Below are positions 1 through 11,213 of a DNA stretch of 64,000 bases, one piece after another. The stretch lies in the NCBI GenBank assembly GCA_963682055.1, contig OY821743.1:36504702-36568701 (forward strand), in the 5' to 3' direction. Position numbers and translations under genes: made by a program. The first letter of the stretch is position 1, and every line of letters begins with the position of its first letter. Under the pieces are notes generated by a model. It did no database searches. It was not told the origin of the DNA and worked only from the letters and a program-made list of their open reading frames with translations. This DNA is from Primula veris (Eukaryota > Streptophyta > Magnoliopsida > Ericales > Primulaceae).

Positions 1-234
1 TTGCTTTTGGGTCGAAAAAGCAATAAAAGCTATAAAAAAAAACTCAGGATTTAAAAAAAAAAATTGACTCAAAATTTACCAAAAGTAGATTTTTTTTTTC
101 ATTTAATCATTTTATATATTTACACGTCAGTCGTAAATTAAAATAAGTAAAAAATGACTTATCAATTGCCAAACACCTGATTAAGCTTTTTCCTCATTGC
201 TTTTTGACCCAAAAAATTAATGCCAAATGCGTCC
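1..234. mobile_element. MITE-like fold-back element, cut by the left edge of the window
   Basis: The first ~30 bases (GGGTCGAAAAAGCAAT and neighbours) are inverted at 183-215 (ATTGCTTTTTGACCC). The right terminus reads TGCCAAATGCGTCC followed by TTA, which would suit a Tourist/PIF-type end with a TTA target duplication. The left terminus lies outside the window, so this cannot be confirmed. The middle is A/T-rich and has no coding capacity. Confidence 0.45.
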
Positions 235-837
235 TTAATTAATGGGTTTGAATTTATTTATTTACATTTTTGGCTATTTTGTATAATCTTCTTGTTTTTA
301 CTGTTTGTATGGAGCTTTCTATCTCCTCATTTGCTTAGGTTGAGTTTAGTTTGTTATTCAATTAATGGGTTTTTGAAGTTAAATATTTGAATTGTATTAT
401 AAAAAAAGAAATAGAGCTTCTTTTGGTTGTTGCTTATTTGCTTATGAAGTGCATTGTTAATTTAGGTTACAAGATTTTGCTTATGAAGTGTTTTTAAATG
501 TTTTACTAGACTCTTAACCATTTTATTTTAGCAAGATACGCCATATTAGTGTTTTTATGTCTGCATAGTAAAACTGAGGTTATTAATGTAATGAGATTTT
601 GAATGCTCCATTGGACTTCAAGTTTATAATCCAAGATTATCGGCTTTTATCCACCCCGAAAGCGTTCAGCTTTAAGTGAAGCATTGGCCTTTCGGAGTAT
701 TAGAATCTGCTCCTGTGCTTTTCACACCATTCCAAGCCTAATTTTGCTGTTTAGAGAGAGTGTTTTTGGTTGATTGACTTATTTTTTCCCCTTGCCTGAA
801 AATGTAGAAGTTTTAAGTCTTTTTATTATAATAATTA

Positions 838-912
838 CCCTCACTAGCAGGGATTGAACTGTGATCACGAGCGTGGTATACTAAGGCCCTAACCACTTGG
901 GCAACCCACATT
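838..912 (-). other. tRNA-like sequence (SINE head or tRNA pseudogene)
   Basis: Read on the minus strand, this contains GCCC-AAGTGGTTA-GGGC, which resembles a tRNA D-arm and A box. Downstream AGTTCAATCCCTGC resembles the T-loop/B box. An A/T-rich tail follows towards position 825. The acceptor and T stems do not pair well, so it is not called a functional tRNA. A tRNA-derived SINE is the more likely origin. Confidence 0.45.
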
Positions 913-1373
913 ACTCTAAGTTGTTTTAAATGAACAACTTTTTTTTTACCCCCAGATAAGCCAGCTTATTAATGGGTGCTAATTAGTCCTCTGTTAGAAC
1001 CTAACAATGTTATGAAGTTATTGTTACTACAACACCACCTAGTAGTTGCTTATTAATTTGTAGAATTATCAAAAAGACAAAAAGAGCAAATGTATCTTTG
1101 AAGCTAGGGTGTCGGGTGATGTCTTAAGTTCTGTAAGGATTCAATTTGCACAAAGTTGACATTCGTTTTCTTTAACAATATCAAGGGAACCTTGTAGCTG
1201 TAATTTTTTATTAAATCGCGACTTATTGATATTATGTATATAGGTAAGCTATGTTCGACGCTTGGAGTTGTTGTATATAGATATATAAGATTGCCAACAC
1301 AGACTACTTTCTGTTTTGTTTCGTTTCCTTTTGCAACCTCAAAACTGTTTCAAAATTTATGTTGTAATTCCTG

Positions 1374-1613
1374 ACTGGCTTAAAAGAAGATTCTTTCCCT
1401 AGCATCAAAACATAGAAGTTTTAGATTGGTTGAAATGAACCTATATTTTTGCAGCCCCAGATAAGCCAGAATATTCCAAGGCTGCTCTAAAAAACTGGCT
1501 TAAAAGAAGATTCTTTCCCTAGCATCAAAACATAGAAGTTTTAGATTGGTTGAAATGAACCTATATTTTTGCAGCCCCAGATAAGCCAGAATATTCCAAG
1601 GCTGCTCTAAAAA
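1374..1613. repeat. Exact 120-bp tandem duplication
   Basis: Positions 1374-1493 and 1494-1613 are identical as read, with a period of exactly 120 bases. The lack of differences means either a very recent event or an assembly artefact. It sits in the presumed intron before the first visible RPA43 exon. Confidence 0.9.
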
Positions 1614-2295
1614 ACCCTCTGTTAGAAGTTAGACCTTCAAAATATTATGAAAATAAAAATCACCGAGTAAACTTATTAAAAAGCAATTGTATTATTTGTA
1701 TCTGTGAAACTAGGGCGTTGGATGGTTTATCTATATTCTGTCAGGAATCACTTTGCACAGAGTTGACGTTCGTTTTCTTTTTAACAATATCAAAGAGGAC
1801 TTGTTAACTTTAATTGTTGTAGAGCTAAGATTTATATAAGCTATAATTGACGCTTGTTGATGTTGATGTTGATGTTGATAGACATAGAAATTGCCAAAAC
1901 AGACTACTTTCTGTGTCGTTCCTTACCATTTTGCAACCTCGAAACTATTTGAAAATGGATGTTTTTATTCCTGCAATTAATATGTTCTATAAATGAACCC
2001 ATGGTTTATTAAAGATCTCTAAAAGTAGTTCTCCTTAGTGAGATTTTTGCAACAAGCACGTCACATACAATTTGCCATTTTTTAGTAAATACTTTTATGT
2101 TCAATAATCATTTTCATTACTAACAGGTAATTGTCTGTTTTAACTTTTACCTGGTGTATCAAATTATCTTAATGACTTAGTGTCATTTTCGCAACAAATA
2201 TCGCTATTTTTTTATACAGCTCTTTTGATCTTGATTATGACTTCAGTATAAGTAGGGATCTGATTTTTTCCCTCTAAACATGCTTTCTCTACCAG

Positions 2296-3784
2296 GTTCA
2301 GTGAAAGTTTTGATGGTGTTGTATTGGCTTATGATGTTAATAGCTGTACCAAGTTGGCAAAGGTTCTCCCTGGAGTTTACCCTTACTTTGGTGTGACATT
2401 AGAAGCAACATTGTTGCTTTTTCATCCAAAGCCAGACATGCTTGTAGGTACATGCTTGAAATGTAGTTGATTTTCGCTTCTTATTAGTTTCATTATAATT
2501 TATACATCTACATTCAATTGTAATTTATGATTCTTTTTGGGCAACTTACAGAGGGCAAGGTGGTGAAGATTACACCACAATCCATCCATGTTGTGGTTCT
2601 CGGCTTTGCATCTGCTGTCATAGTAGAAGAAGATATACGTGAAGAATTTAGATATAAAGTTGTAAGTACTTTTGCACTTTTTTATACATTTATTTAGTAT
2701 GATGCTGATTCAATAATTTAGTAGTAAACGACATAACATCAACTTCTATCTTGGATGTTTATAGTCACTGTTAACTTCTTATTTGTCTTGGATTCCTTAA
2801 CCTCTTATTCGCCTTGTGTTATGATCTTGTAACAGAGACATGGGGAGGAAGTATTTGTAAGCAAATCTCACAAGCGCCATAAGATAAAAATTGGAACTGT
2901 TTTACGATTTATCGTCAAAAGGTGTTGTCTCTTTTCTGCATTCTTTGATATAGTTTCCTTGCTGCTAGTGCTTAGAATAAAAGTTGGCTCAGATTATCTA
3001 TATGAACTTTACACCATAATCATTGAGAATTTTATACCTGGGGGAGTGCCATTTAATGGGTTAAATTTTAAAAAAAGAATGTCCACATGCCGCATCATTT
3101 CAATGGCGTTTGTAAAAGGTTTACATTAGATTCCAGTTCATTTGCCACATGTTAAAAGCCCGAACACATTGTTTTACCCTTCAGTATAATTTGACTCCCC
3201 TTGGCATTTGAGGGTCCTATTTGTTTGTTTTTATAATTTTAAAGCGAAGAAAAGTAGTAGTAGTACTATCTTTTGAAGGTATTTTTCGTTAAGATTTTTC
3301 TAAATGATGATCTAGGACAGTATTTCATTTAATGCTGTTGTAGCGCATCGCGTTGTCTTCTTTTCTCTACATAAATATACATTCTCATTTAAGCTATAGC
3401 TTTGTATATTGTATTATCCTTGTAGTTTTGACGAAGAAATACTCCACATAGCCGGATCTTTGCTCCCATCTCATACAGGAAATGTACCCTGGTTGAGTAC
3501 ATTCATGGAAGACACGTCACAACAAATCAACAGGTTAGATCATAAACTCAAGTCCCTCAATTTTTTTGAACAATTTTCTTACTATATCAAACTAACTTTG
3601 CTGCAGCTTTTATTAACTGCTTTTATCTTATAAATGATTTTTCAGTTCCAAGAAGAGGAAAGAAACCAATGAAAAACTTGAAACGCAAGAGCATGATGAG
3701 CCAATTGTCGATGCAGATGTAGTGGTAGCGAAAAGTAGCCATAAACACAAGAAATCCAAAAAACAAAGAAGTGTTAATATTTGA
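2296..3784 (+). CDS. DNA-directed RNA polymerase I subunit RPA43-like (5'-partial, five exons seen)
   Basis: RPA43 is the Pol I counterpart of Rpb7: it forms the stalk with RPA14-type partners and helps recruit initiation factors for rRNA synthesis in the nucleolus. Coding exons with GT-AG borders are 2296-2447, 2552-2661, 2836-2921, 3426-3533 and 3646-3784 (stop TGA 3782-3784). Reading phases agree across all four junctions, giving about 197 residues. The translation opens with FSESFDGVVLAYDVN, continues PGVYPYFGVTLEATLLLFHP (SHS2/Rpb7-N-like), then an OB-fold-like part (EGKVVKITPQSIHVVVLGF, then IGTVLRFIVK, then LHIAGSLLPSHTGNVPWLS). It ends in a Lys-rich tail (SSHKHKKSKKQR) that may act as a nucleolar signal. 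The N-terminal ~35-40 residues usual for plant homologs were not found in 1-2295, so the first exon is probably left of the window. Identification rests on recognition of these conserved blocks. Confidence 0.88.
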
Positions 3785-5600
3785 AGACCACTGCACAATC
3801 TGTAATGTTCGTTGATTTCTATTTGATTTACAATCAGTGTAAGAGTTTAGAGTTGTAATGGATTTATCTTCGATTTCCCCTTGTTTCCTTTTGTAGTGAA
3901 ATTCTGATCTGTTGGTGGCTTTCACCATTTTTGTCCCCCAAATTTTGCAAGGACCAGCATATGAAAATTCATCTTTGTGCCTTATATTTTAGCTTGTAGT
4001 ACTCTTGTTTCTTATATCATGAACAAGGGATTTAAATAACATCTTTGATGCTTGACTAAGTCGTTACAAACTGCTATTTTAACTATATATACTAAGCTAG
4101 TTTGCTAGTATCATCTTTTTATGAAATCCATGCTAATGTTGGTACCACAGAACTTCCCTTTGATCTTAGGAGAGCCATTTTGCTATGGCATTTGGAGTAT
4201 TTGTACTATGTTTGTTAGTAACTGTTAATTACCAGACGATTTTCGCTTAATATTATGAACAAATTGATATAATATTTTGTTTTATCGGTTCTTATTTTAT
4301 CATGTCATACATGCTTAAATTGGTATACAATTTTATGAGCATGCCAAGGCCATGTTATATACTCCATCCATATGCTCAATGATTGAGGGATTTTATAACT
4401 GCAGGCACCCTCTAAATCCTTGTTGGTTTAGATATATCGAATTCATATTTACATTCCTTAGATATATATTTTTGGGACATTTTATCGCTGGCTTCTTTAT
4501 TCATATATGCTACGGCTGGATTGGTATCGTCACGATTTAGCTTCCTAATCACAGCCTGATTCGTCAAATAAGTAACAAACATTTTGGTAACATTTCTTTA
4601 CCTAAATTATTTGTGCAAGACCTGGGATGGCATTGTACATTCTTCTTGTGACAAACTGACGTGTGCTTATTTTTTATTGTTATACATTGGTTTGATTAGA
4701 TTTTGATTTTTGGTTGCCTTGATATGTTAACTTACCTCTGAATAGGTCATCCGAGCAAATTAATCAATAATAATATGGAAAATTACCAAAATATACAACT
4801 TTTTAAGTCTAATTAACAAAAAATACAAAACAAAACTTTTATTTCTAAAACATACAACTCTAGTAAATATGTGTAATTGTATGTTTGTATTTTTGGAAAG
4901 AAACTTTTAGATGTATGTTTTGGTAATATGTTTCGATTAATTGTATGTTTATGTAACTCCTCTTTTTATCATGATTTTAACTCCTCCAAAACTAACATTG
5001 TTAGCAAAAGTAGATATTACAATTTTGTACTAAAAATAGTACCTTTTTTTAATCAACAAAGTTATCATGCTTATAAATAATCATGACAACAAGCTTCTAC
5101 ACGGACGACGGATCACTCCCTCTGAAATAACCTCCAAAAGTTAAGAAAGACAAATAATACAGAAAAAAACATTCGAAAGTCCTTCCCTCTGGATACACTT
5201 AACCCAAAACACCATAAAAAAATCATAACTTACAAACATAAAAGTCCCCGCTATCAAAATAAAAAAACACTGAAATACTATCAAACGGGCCAATCGAGCC
5301 ATCAAAAATAGAAAAAAAATATATTGTAAATATTGCATTTTCATGGTGCATAATGTCGTCAAGAAAAGTTGCTTATAACATTGCGAAAGAACTTTGTTCC
5401 AAAATTTTCGTGTCGGTCGGATCTTTACTTAAATTTCCCCAAATTGCAAATTAGATGCTAATAGCATCTAAATGAAAACTAATGAGTTAATAGTGTAATA
5501 TATACAAACTCAACAAATATTAGGGCAAAATAAATTTCAGCTTATATATTATATAGATACAATATATACATACATATATATATATAGATACATACATATA
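3785..5600. other. RPA43 3' flank and intergenic DNA
   Basis: This stretch holds the RPA43 3' UTR (extent not defined) and then A/T-rich DNA. A fold-back element lies at 4783-4925. No further gene could be supported; the longest open frames are short and low in complexity. Confidence 0.6.
4783..4925. mobile_element. Short fold-back (MITE-like) element
   Basis: Left arm TTACCAAAATATACAAC is matched, inverted, by TGTATGTTTTGGTAA at the right. Further pairing of AAAATACAAA and CATACAA motifs towards the centre gives a ~143-bp hairpin. No target duplication was convincing, so the class is not assigned. Confidence 0.5.
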
Positions 5601-7862
5601 TATATATATACACGCGCCGTTCTCTCTCTCTCTTCGTCTTTCGGTATATTTTTCTCTATATACAGTTTTTATTTATGTATTTATTTCAGTTTCGTGTGTA
5701 TTTGTATTTTCATTTTTGAATCAAAAAATGAATTGGGTGTTACTTTTGAATTGAGTATTTGGTTTTATTTTGTTGGATTTTATTAAATGATAAATGGGTT
5801 TTCAGTTTTAGTTGTGAATATATGATGTTATTTCTCTCTCTATACAGCTTTATTTTATTTATTTATATTCTTTCAGTTTCATTTTTTTTTTCAGTTTCAA
5901 TTTTCAATCAAAATGAATTGGGTGTTACTTTTAAATTGAGAATTTGTTTGGATTTTGTTAAATTATAAATGGGTTTTCAGTTTTAGTTGCGAATATGTGA
6001 TATTATTTCAGTTTCGTTTGTATATGTATTTTTAATTTTCAATCAAAATGAATTGAGTGATTATTTTGAACTGGGTATTTGGGTGGATTATATTAAATGA
6101 TAAGTGGGTTTTCAGTTTTAGTTGTGAATATGTGATGTGATTTATTTATTTCAGTTTCTTGTGTATTTGTATTTATAGTTTCATTTTTCAATCAATATGA
6201 ATTGGGTGTTACTTTTGAATTGGGTATTTGGTTGGATTTTTTTAAATGATAAATGAGTTTTCAGTTTTAGTTGTGAATATATGATTGTGATATTATATTT
6301 TGTTTGTTTTTCTTCCCTAGAAAAACCTAAGCTTTAAGTATAATGAACAGTTGAACACTTAAAATGGGAATATTTGCTTACAAGTTTCAACTAAAACTAG
6401 TATCTTTTTTAAAAGCAAAATGAATTGGGTGTTAATTTTGAATTGAGTATTTGGTTGGATTTTATTAAATGATAAATGGGTTTTCAGTTCTAGTTGTGAA
6501 TATGTGATATTATATTTTGTTTGTTTTTATTCCCTAGAAAAACATAAGCTTTAAGTTTAATGAACAATTGAACACAAAAATTAGATATATTTGCTTACTA
6601 ATTTCAACTAAAGCTATTTTTTTTTAAATGAAAAATGAATTTACATGTCCTTACATTTACGCTTTTAATTCGAAAGATATTCATTATTCCCGTTTATATT
6701 TTGCGAGTGCTGTGCCGAGATCCACATATTTTGAAAAAAATTATAATATTGTGTAAGAATTTTGTTTTTTTAGAAAAAAGGTGTCAGGTTTTACTGTAAT
6801 ATTGAACTAAAAGACTTCGAAATTTTTATGTTTTACAATTATTATTATGTTATCATTGGTTAGCTATTCAGTTGTTCAATCATTTTATTGTTTGCTATAT
6901 TTCATATATCAACTTGTGAAATCTTCTAGTTTTTTTTTTTATACCTGAAATGGGTTTACACTTTTCAGTCACTTTGAGTTGAATCGAAGTTGTTTGGTAG
7001 TAACTTATTTGAGATTGTTTGGCACTGAACTTTATTTGTTTGTATAGTGCAATGTTCATTTGATTCAATATTCACTTGAAAAACGATGTTTTCTAATTGA
7101 AAGATGGTGTAGCAAGAAATATGATTTCTTGGTTTCTTCCAAGGAATTAGGAGTTCTTAACTGATTGAAATTACGAGTTGATTGGAATTCTTTCGTCCGT
7201 CTGTGTTAATTTGTATTTGTAAGACTTACGACTACATACTACAAATGCACAAGTTTATCTGGTTCAGATTGATCAAGTTTGTAACAGTGAGCTCCCCAAA
7301 CATATCGAATGCATAATTGTTTTTTTCCCAATGGTTGCATTGTTTTGCTTTTCTGGTTTTCTTTTTCGCATTTTAATTGCAGAACTTGGGGACTTAACAT
7401 TGTTACTTTTTTAGTGTATATATTGCAGCTTACTAGGATTGAGAAATTCCAAAAGATCACCCCTTTTAAGCTGCCCAACTATATTCTGTTTTTTTTTTAT
7501 ATAAATAGCAAACTAGTCCTGAAAATTGTCGAGTCACCACCGCCACATCATTTTATGGTTATGTTTTGTGTAGCATTCTCTTAAAGTTTGTATAACTTAA
7601 GATACTTTTTAGTTTCCGGTTTATTTAGACAGAAAGCAATAAAAGTCATGTCACTATGTCGGTAAATGAAATAAACATGTAATTTTTCTAGAAATATAAT
7701 TATGTACTACAGTCTACAATAAAAAAGGGAAATGAAGGACAAGAAAGGTCTTCCCTTTCTTTCTGTTCCCTTCATAGATAAAGAACTGTTTAATCTCATT
7801 AAGGTTAGGTGATTATCATTTGTTGATGCTGTAATTTAATGTTTGGTTTTCTTGTTTAACAG
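5574..7862 (+). promoter_or_regulatory. Probable promoter/leader and 5'-UTR intron of NMD3
   Basis: A TA-repeat tract (about 5574-5613) is followed by a CT-rich leader-like stretch (CTCTCTCTCTCTTCGTC, about 5620-5640), typical of plant 5' UTRs. The NMD3 ATG lies five bases after TTGTTTAACAG, a good 3' splice site ending at 7862. The intervening ~2.2 kb, T-rich on the + strand, is best read as a leader intron. The exact donor and the transcription start are not determined. Confidence 0.55.
5723..6644 (+). repeat. Five-unit diverged tandem array in the NMD3 leader intron
   Basis: Units start near 5723, 5908, 6042, 6193 and 6417. Each contains ATGAATTGGGTGTTA-like, TTGGATTTTATTAAATGATA-like and GGGTTTTCAGTTTTAGTTG-like blocks in the same order. 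Early units are ~135-185 bp; the last two are ~225 bp because they carry an extra TTCCCTAGAAAAAC/AAGCTTTAAGT block. A stray ~45-bp piece of the unit occurs at 10408-10454, downstream of NMD3. Confidence 0.85.
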
Positions 7863-7867
7863 CTTCA

Positions 7868-9412
7868 ATGGCAGGAGAAGCAGGCATGTTCACGGTTACT
7901 CAAACAATAGGGAGTGTTTTATGTTGCAGATGTGGCATTTCAATGGCACCTAATGCTGCCAATATGTGTGTTACATGTTTGCGTTCAGAGGTCGACATAA
8001 CAGAAGGACTACAAAAGAATGTGATTATTACTCACTGCCCCGAATGCGACAGCTACTTACAACCTCCTCGAACATGGCTCAAAGCTGAACAAGAATCAAA
8101 AGAGCTGTTGACCTTCTGCGTGAAGAGGTTGAAGAACTTGAACAAAGTGAGGCTGGTACATGCCGAGTTCATCTGGACCGAACCCCACTCGAAGAGGCTC
8201 AAGGTCAAGCTAAGGGTTCAAAAAGAGGTTCTTAATGGTGCTATACTCGAGCAGTCTTTTGTTGTTGACTATGTTGTACACGATCAGATGTGCGAGTCTT
8301 GTTCTAGGGTTCAGGCAAATCCCGACCAATGGATAGCTGCTGTTCAGCTACGCCAACATGTTAGTCATCGAAGGACTTTTTTCTACTTGGAACAGCTTAT
8401 CCTTAAACATGATGCTGCTGTTAAGGCAATAAGGATTAAGCAAATGGAACACGGGATTGATTTCTTCTTCGGTAGTCGTAGTCATGCTTTGAAGTTTGTT
8501 GAGTTCATCGGAAAAGTTGTTCCGATTAAGAGCCGTAATGATAAGCAACTCGTGTCTCAGGATTCGAAGAGCAATAACTACAATTACAAATACACCTTCT
8601 CTGTTGAGATTTGCGCTGTTTGCCGTGAGGATCTGATCTGTTTACCTCCTAAAGTTGCAGCTAGTTTCGGTAACATAGGCCCACTTGTTATTTGTACCAA
8701 AGTCAGCAATATGATTGCTTTGATGGACCCTTCAACTTTAAGGTACAGTTGGTTGAATGCTGATCAGTACTGGCGAACGGCTTTTGTGTCTTTACTCTCT
8801 AGTAGGCAGCTGGTGGAGTATATCGTGTTGGACGTGGAGCCTCTTTCTTCTGAAGTGAATGTAGCTGGATCCAAGTGTGTTTTAGCAGATGCCCAGATTG
8901 CACGTGTGTCGGATTTTGGTAAAAACGACATTATCTTCAATGTGAAGACACATTTGGGCCACATCCTGAATCCTGGGGACTATGCTCTTGGGTATGATCT
9001 GTATGGTGCTAATAATAACGATATCGAGTTAGACAAGTATAAAGGTCTTAGTATCCCGGATGCAATTTTGATCAAAAAGAGCTATGAGGAGAAGAGACAG
9101 AAGAGGCGCCAAAAGCCACGTTTGTGGAAGTTGAAATCTCTTAACATGGAAGTTGATGATTCAACAAGGGCCAGAGCTGATGAGGAAAAGAGGAATTCTG
9201 AGTACGAACACTTTTTGAGGGATTTGGAAGAGAACCCTGACTTGAGGTTCAATATATCTCTATACCGTAATAAAGAATACCAGCAATCAGAAACAGCTTC
9301 GATGACCGACGACGGGGAGCCTGTGCCTTCTGTCCCCATTGAAGAACTGTTTGATGATCTCGATTTAAGTGCTAAATATGAAGAAGATGAGGAAGATAGC
9401 ATGAGAGAGTGA
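7868..9412 (+). CDS. NMD3: 60S ribosomal export protein NMD3
   Basis: NMD3 binds the nascent 60S subunit and supplies the nuclear export signal recognised by the CRM1/XPO1 exportin; it is released in the cytoplasm. The single 514-residue frame matches the usual plant NMD3 length. The N-terminal domain has four CxxC pairs (C19-C22, C34-C37, C57-C60, C142-C145) forming two zinc-binding units. It starts MAGEAGMFTVTQTIGSVLCC and has the conserved stretch QWIAAVQLRQHVSHRRTFFY at about 153-172. The core continues through SRSHALKFVEFIGKVVPI and CTKVSNMIALMDPSTLRYSW. The C-terminus is acidic (FDDLDLSAKYEEDEEDSMRE), with leucines/phenylalanines that could form the export signal. The ATG lies five bases after a 3' splice site, so the intron is in the leader and the coding region itself is uninterrupted. 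All key cysteines are present and no lesion was seen. Confidence 0.97.
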   Translation: MAGEAGMFTVTQTIGSVLCCRCGISMAPNAANMCVTCLRSEVDITEGLQKNVIITHCPECDSYLQPPRTWLKAEQESKELLTFCVKRLKNLNKVRLVHAEFIWTEPHSKRLKVKLRVQKEVLNGAILEQSFVVDYVVHDQMCESCSRVQANPDQWIAAVQLRQHVSHRRTFFYLEQLILKHDAAVKAIRIKQMEHGIDFFFGSRSHALKFVEFIGKVVPIKSRNDKQLVSQDSKSNNYNYKYTFSVEICAVCREDLICLPPKVAASFGNIGPLVICTKVSNMIALMDPSTLRYSWLNADQYWRTAFVSLLSSRQLVEYIVLDVEPLSSEVNVAGSKCVLADAQIARVSDFGKNDIIFNVKTHLGHILNPGDYALGYDLYGANNNDIELDKYKGLSIPDAILIKKSYEEKRQKRRQKPRLWKLKSLNMEVDDSTRARADEEKRNSEYEHFLRDLEENPDLRFNISLYRNKEYQQSETASMTDDGEPVPSVPIEELFDDLDLSAKYEEDEEDSMRE

Positions 9413-10901
9413 TTCCTATAAGGCTTCATCTAGATATTATACTCAGGGTTTCGGCACTGCTGGTACCATTTGAAGCTTTTTGTTTCCGTTTTTAATGTTA
9501 TGAATCATACTAGACACTTTTTCTTATGCTGAAATGGGATTTCACATCAAGAGCTCGGTGCAGTTAGTTTCTACTACTATTTATGTTTTTTTATGTAGCT
9601 TTTTGTTGCTATCATGGGCTTTTGTCGATCAGTAATTTTTATGTGGCTTGTTAAGTTCTATAAAGTTGTTGTTATGGGTACTACCGCTTTTAGTAATAAT
9701 GTTCAGACTCTCCCTCATTTTTCTCTGCTCTTTTGTTATTTCCATAATGCTCGAGTAGAGTCGGTAATTGAAATTCTGTTTTTACTCTGGGAAATTAGAG
9801 GTTAAGCTGTGTATTGATGGCTGGTGAAATTTGGGTGATTGGAGTTGGACTATAGCTTCAGTTATTTTCGATTTGGGGTCTATAGTTTCAATTGAAACAG
9901 TAATATCCCCCAGAACATTATTCCGATGATATTTGTCGAATCCGAGTTGATTTTTTATTTGGTAAAAATTGTTAAGGTTTGAACACCTCTGGAGGAAAAT
10001 TTATAGCAAATTTGTCGGTTTTAAACATTTTTGAGCTTACCAAGCTCATTAGGTTTTTTTTAGAAATATGTTGAAGTCCTCAAGCAGTCATCGAAGGTTG
10101 TATAATAAGCTTTTGGATCTTGTTAAAGCTCTAGGATAAAGCTTCTTGAGCTTGTTAGATTCATCGAGATTGGTGCCACATTGGCATTTCTGAGCATGAG
10201 ATTCCATCGAAGATGGCTCAGTGACGGATGGATATTTATAACAAGAGATTATTTTTTTCTCTTTTCGCAATATAACTAGAGGAAATTGAAAAGGCAATGC
10301 TGAACGTGATTTTACTCTTTTACTTGGTTAATTCGTCGGCCATAACAATTTTTCCCCCGAAGATAATCGTGTTTCGTATTAGTGGATTTCGCTTATTGCC
10401 AATCTGTGAATAAATGGGTATTCAGTTTTAGTTGTGAATATGTGATGATATACTGAGTATTGTGATTAATTAGTTAAAATCCATAATAAGAAGAGAAAAC
10501 AAATGATTTACACCCACATTATTGATCATCTTAATATAACCGGAAATTAAGGAATTAGGTATATGATGATTCAATGAATTATAACAACTATTTGATGAAA
10601 GAAATTATTACTAGTATTTTTTTAATGAAATAAATTATTAATTTATGAGACTCACGTTTGTTTGTTTGTTTCCATTATGGTCTTTGTCTTTATCTATCAA
10701 ATCAAACAAAGGGTAAAAATAATGATCAATTTATTTAAAGTGTAATATTAAGGATCGATAAATGTGGTACGTGTCACACAATTTAAATTAGATGCTAGCA
10801 TTGAGTATTGACTTTTCCGTTTGTATCTGATTGTTCGGCTAATTCACTCTTTACAACTGTCTTTTTAGCTAATATGGCAGGTAGTTATATATATATATAT
10901 A
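9413..10901. other. NMD3 3' UTR and following intergenic DNA
   Basis: T-rich DNA follows the NMD3 stop; poly(A) sites were not fixed. At 10408-10454 a ~45-bp fragment of the NMD3 leader-intron repeat recurs (AAATGGG-ATTCAGTTTTAGTTG). Nothing else gene-like was seen. Confidence 0.6.
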
Positions 10902-11192
10902 TAATATTATTCGTACCACACACGCTGTGTGCGACGTGTAATGCAATAAAAATATATAAAATAGATATAGTTACGATATAAATATATAGATAATATAAAA
11001 AAAAAACATAGTTTAAGATTTAAAAGAATATTTAGTTGTTAAAGAGTGATAAATAATTTTATTACTTTTTAATTTTTATATTTTTACGAGAGTATGATAT
11101 TATTGTAATTAATATAAAAGTGTAGGAGTATTTTTAAAAAAAAAATAGCTAAATTGGGCAGAATCATTTAACTTGCGTTGAGTATTATAATA
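10902..11192 (-). mobile_element. Helitron-like non-autonomous element, copy 1
   Basis: On the minus strand this follows the same order as the copies near 35.5 kb and 58.4 kb. It has a TATTATAATA-type 5' start, AATTTAGCTATTTTTT, AATACTCCTACACTTTTATA, TTATTGCATTACACGTCGCAC, and a terminal GC-richer hairpin-like region. The final CTRR is degraded here, so this copy is assigned by similarity to the other two. Confidence 0.55.
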
Positions 11193-11213
11193 TATATATA
11201 TATATATATATAT

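Larger units (their letters stand above)
791..1975. repeat. Diverged ~0.55 kb tandem duplication in intron/upstream DNA of RPA43
   Basis: Two successive blocks, about 791-1373 and 1526-1975, share the same order of landmarks: a GTAGAAGTTTTA-like start, CCCCAGATAAGCCAG, CTCTGTTAGAA, an AGTTGAC-TTCGTTTTCTTT stretch, ACAGACTACTTTCTG, and TTTTGCAACCTC with AAACT. They are clearly diverged, so this duplication is old. A separate, recent 120-bp duplication (1374-1613) lies at the junction. Confidence 0.7.

Noticed and set aside
601..730. Candidate missing first exon of RPA43
   Set aside because: A short frame with a Pro/Arg/Ser-rich stretch was considered, but it lacks the expected N-terminal motifs and shows no donor in the right phase.
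5759..5968. Short hydrophobic open frame in the NMD3 leader intron
   Set aside because: It lies in T-rich repeat units; runs of Phe/Leu/Ser reflect base composition.
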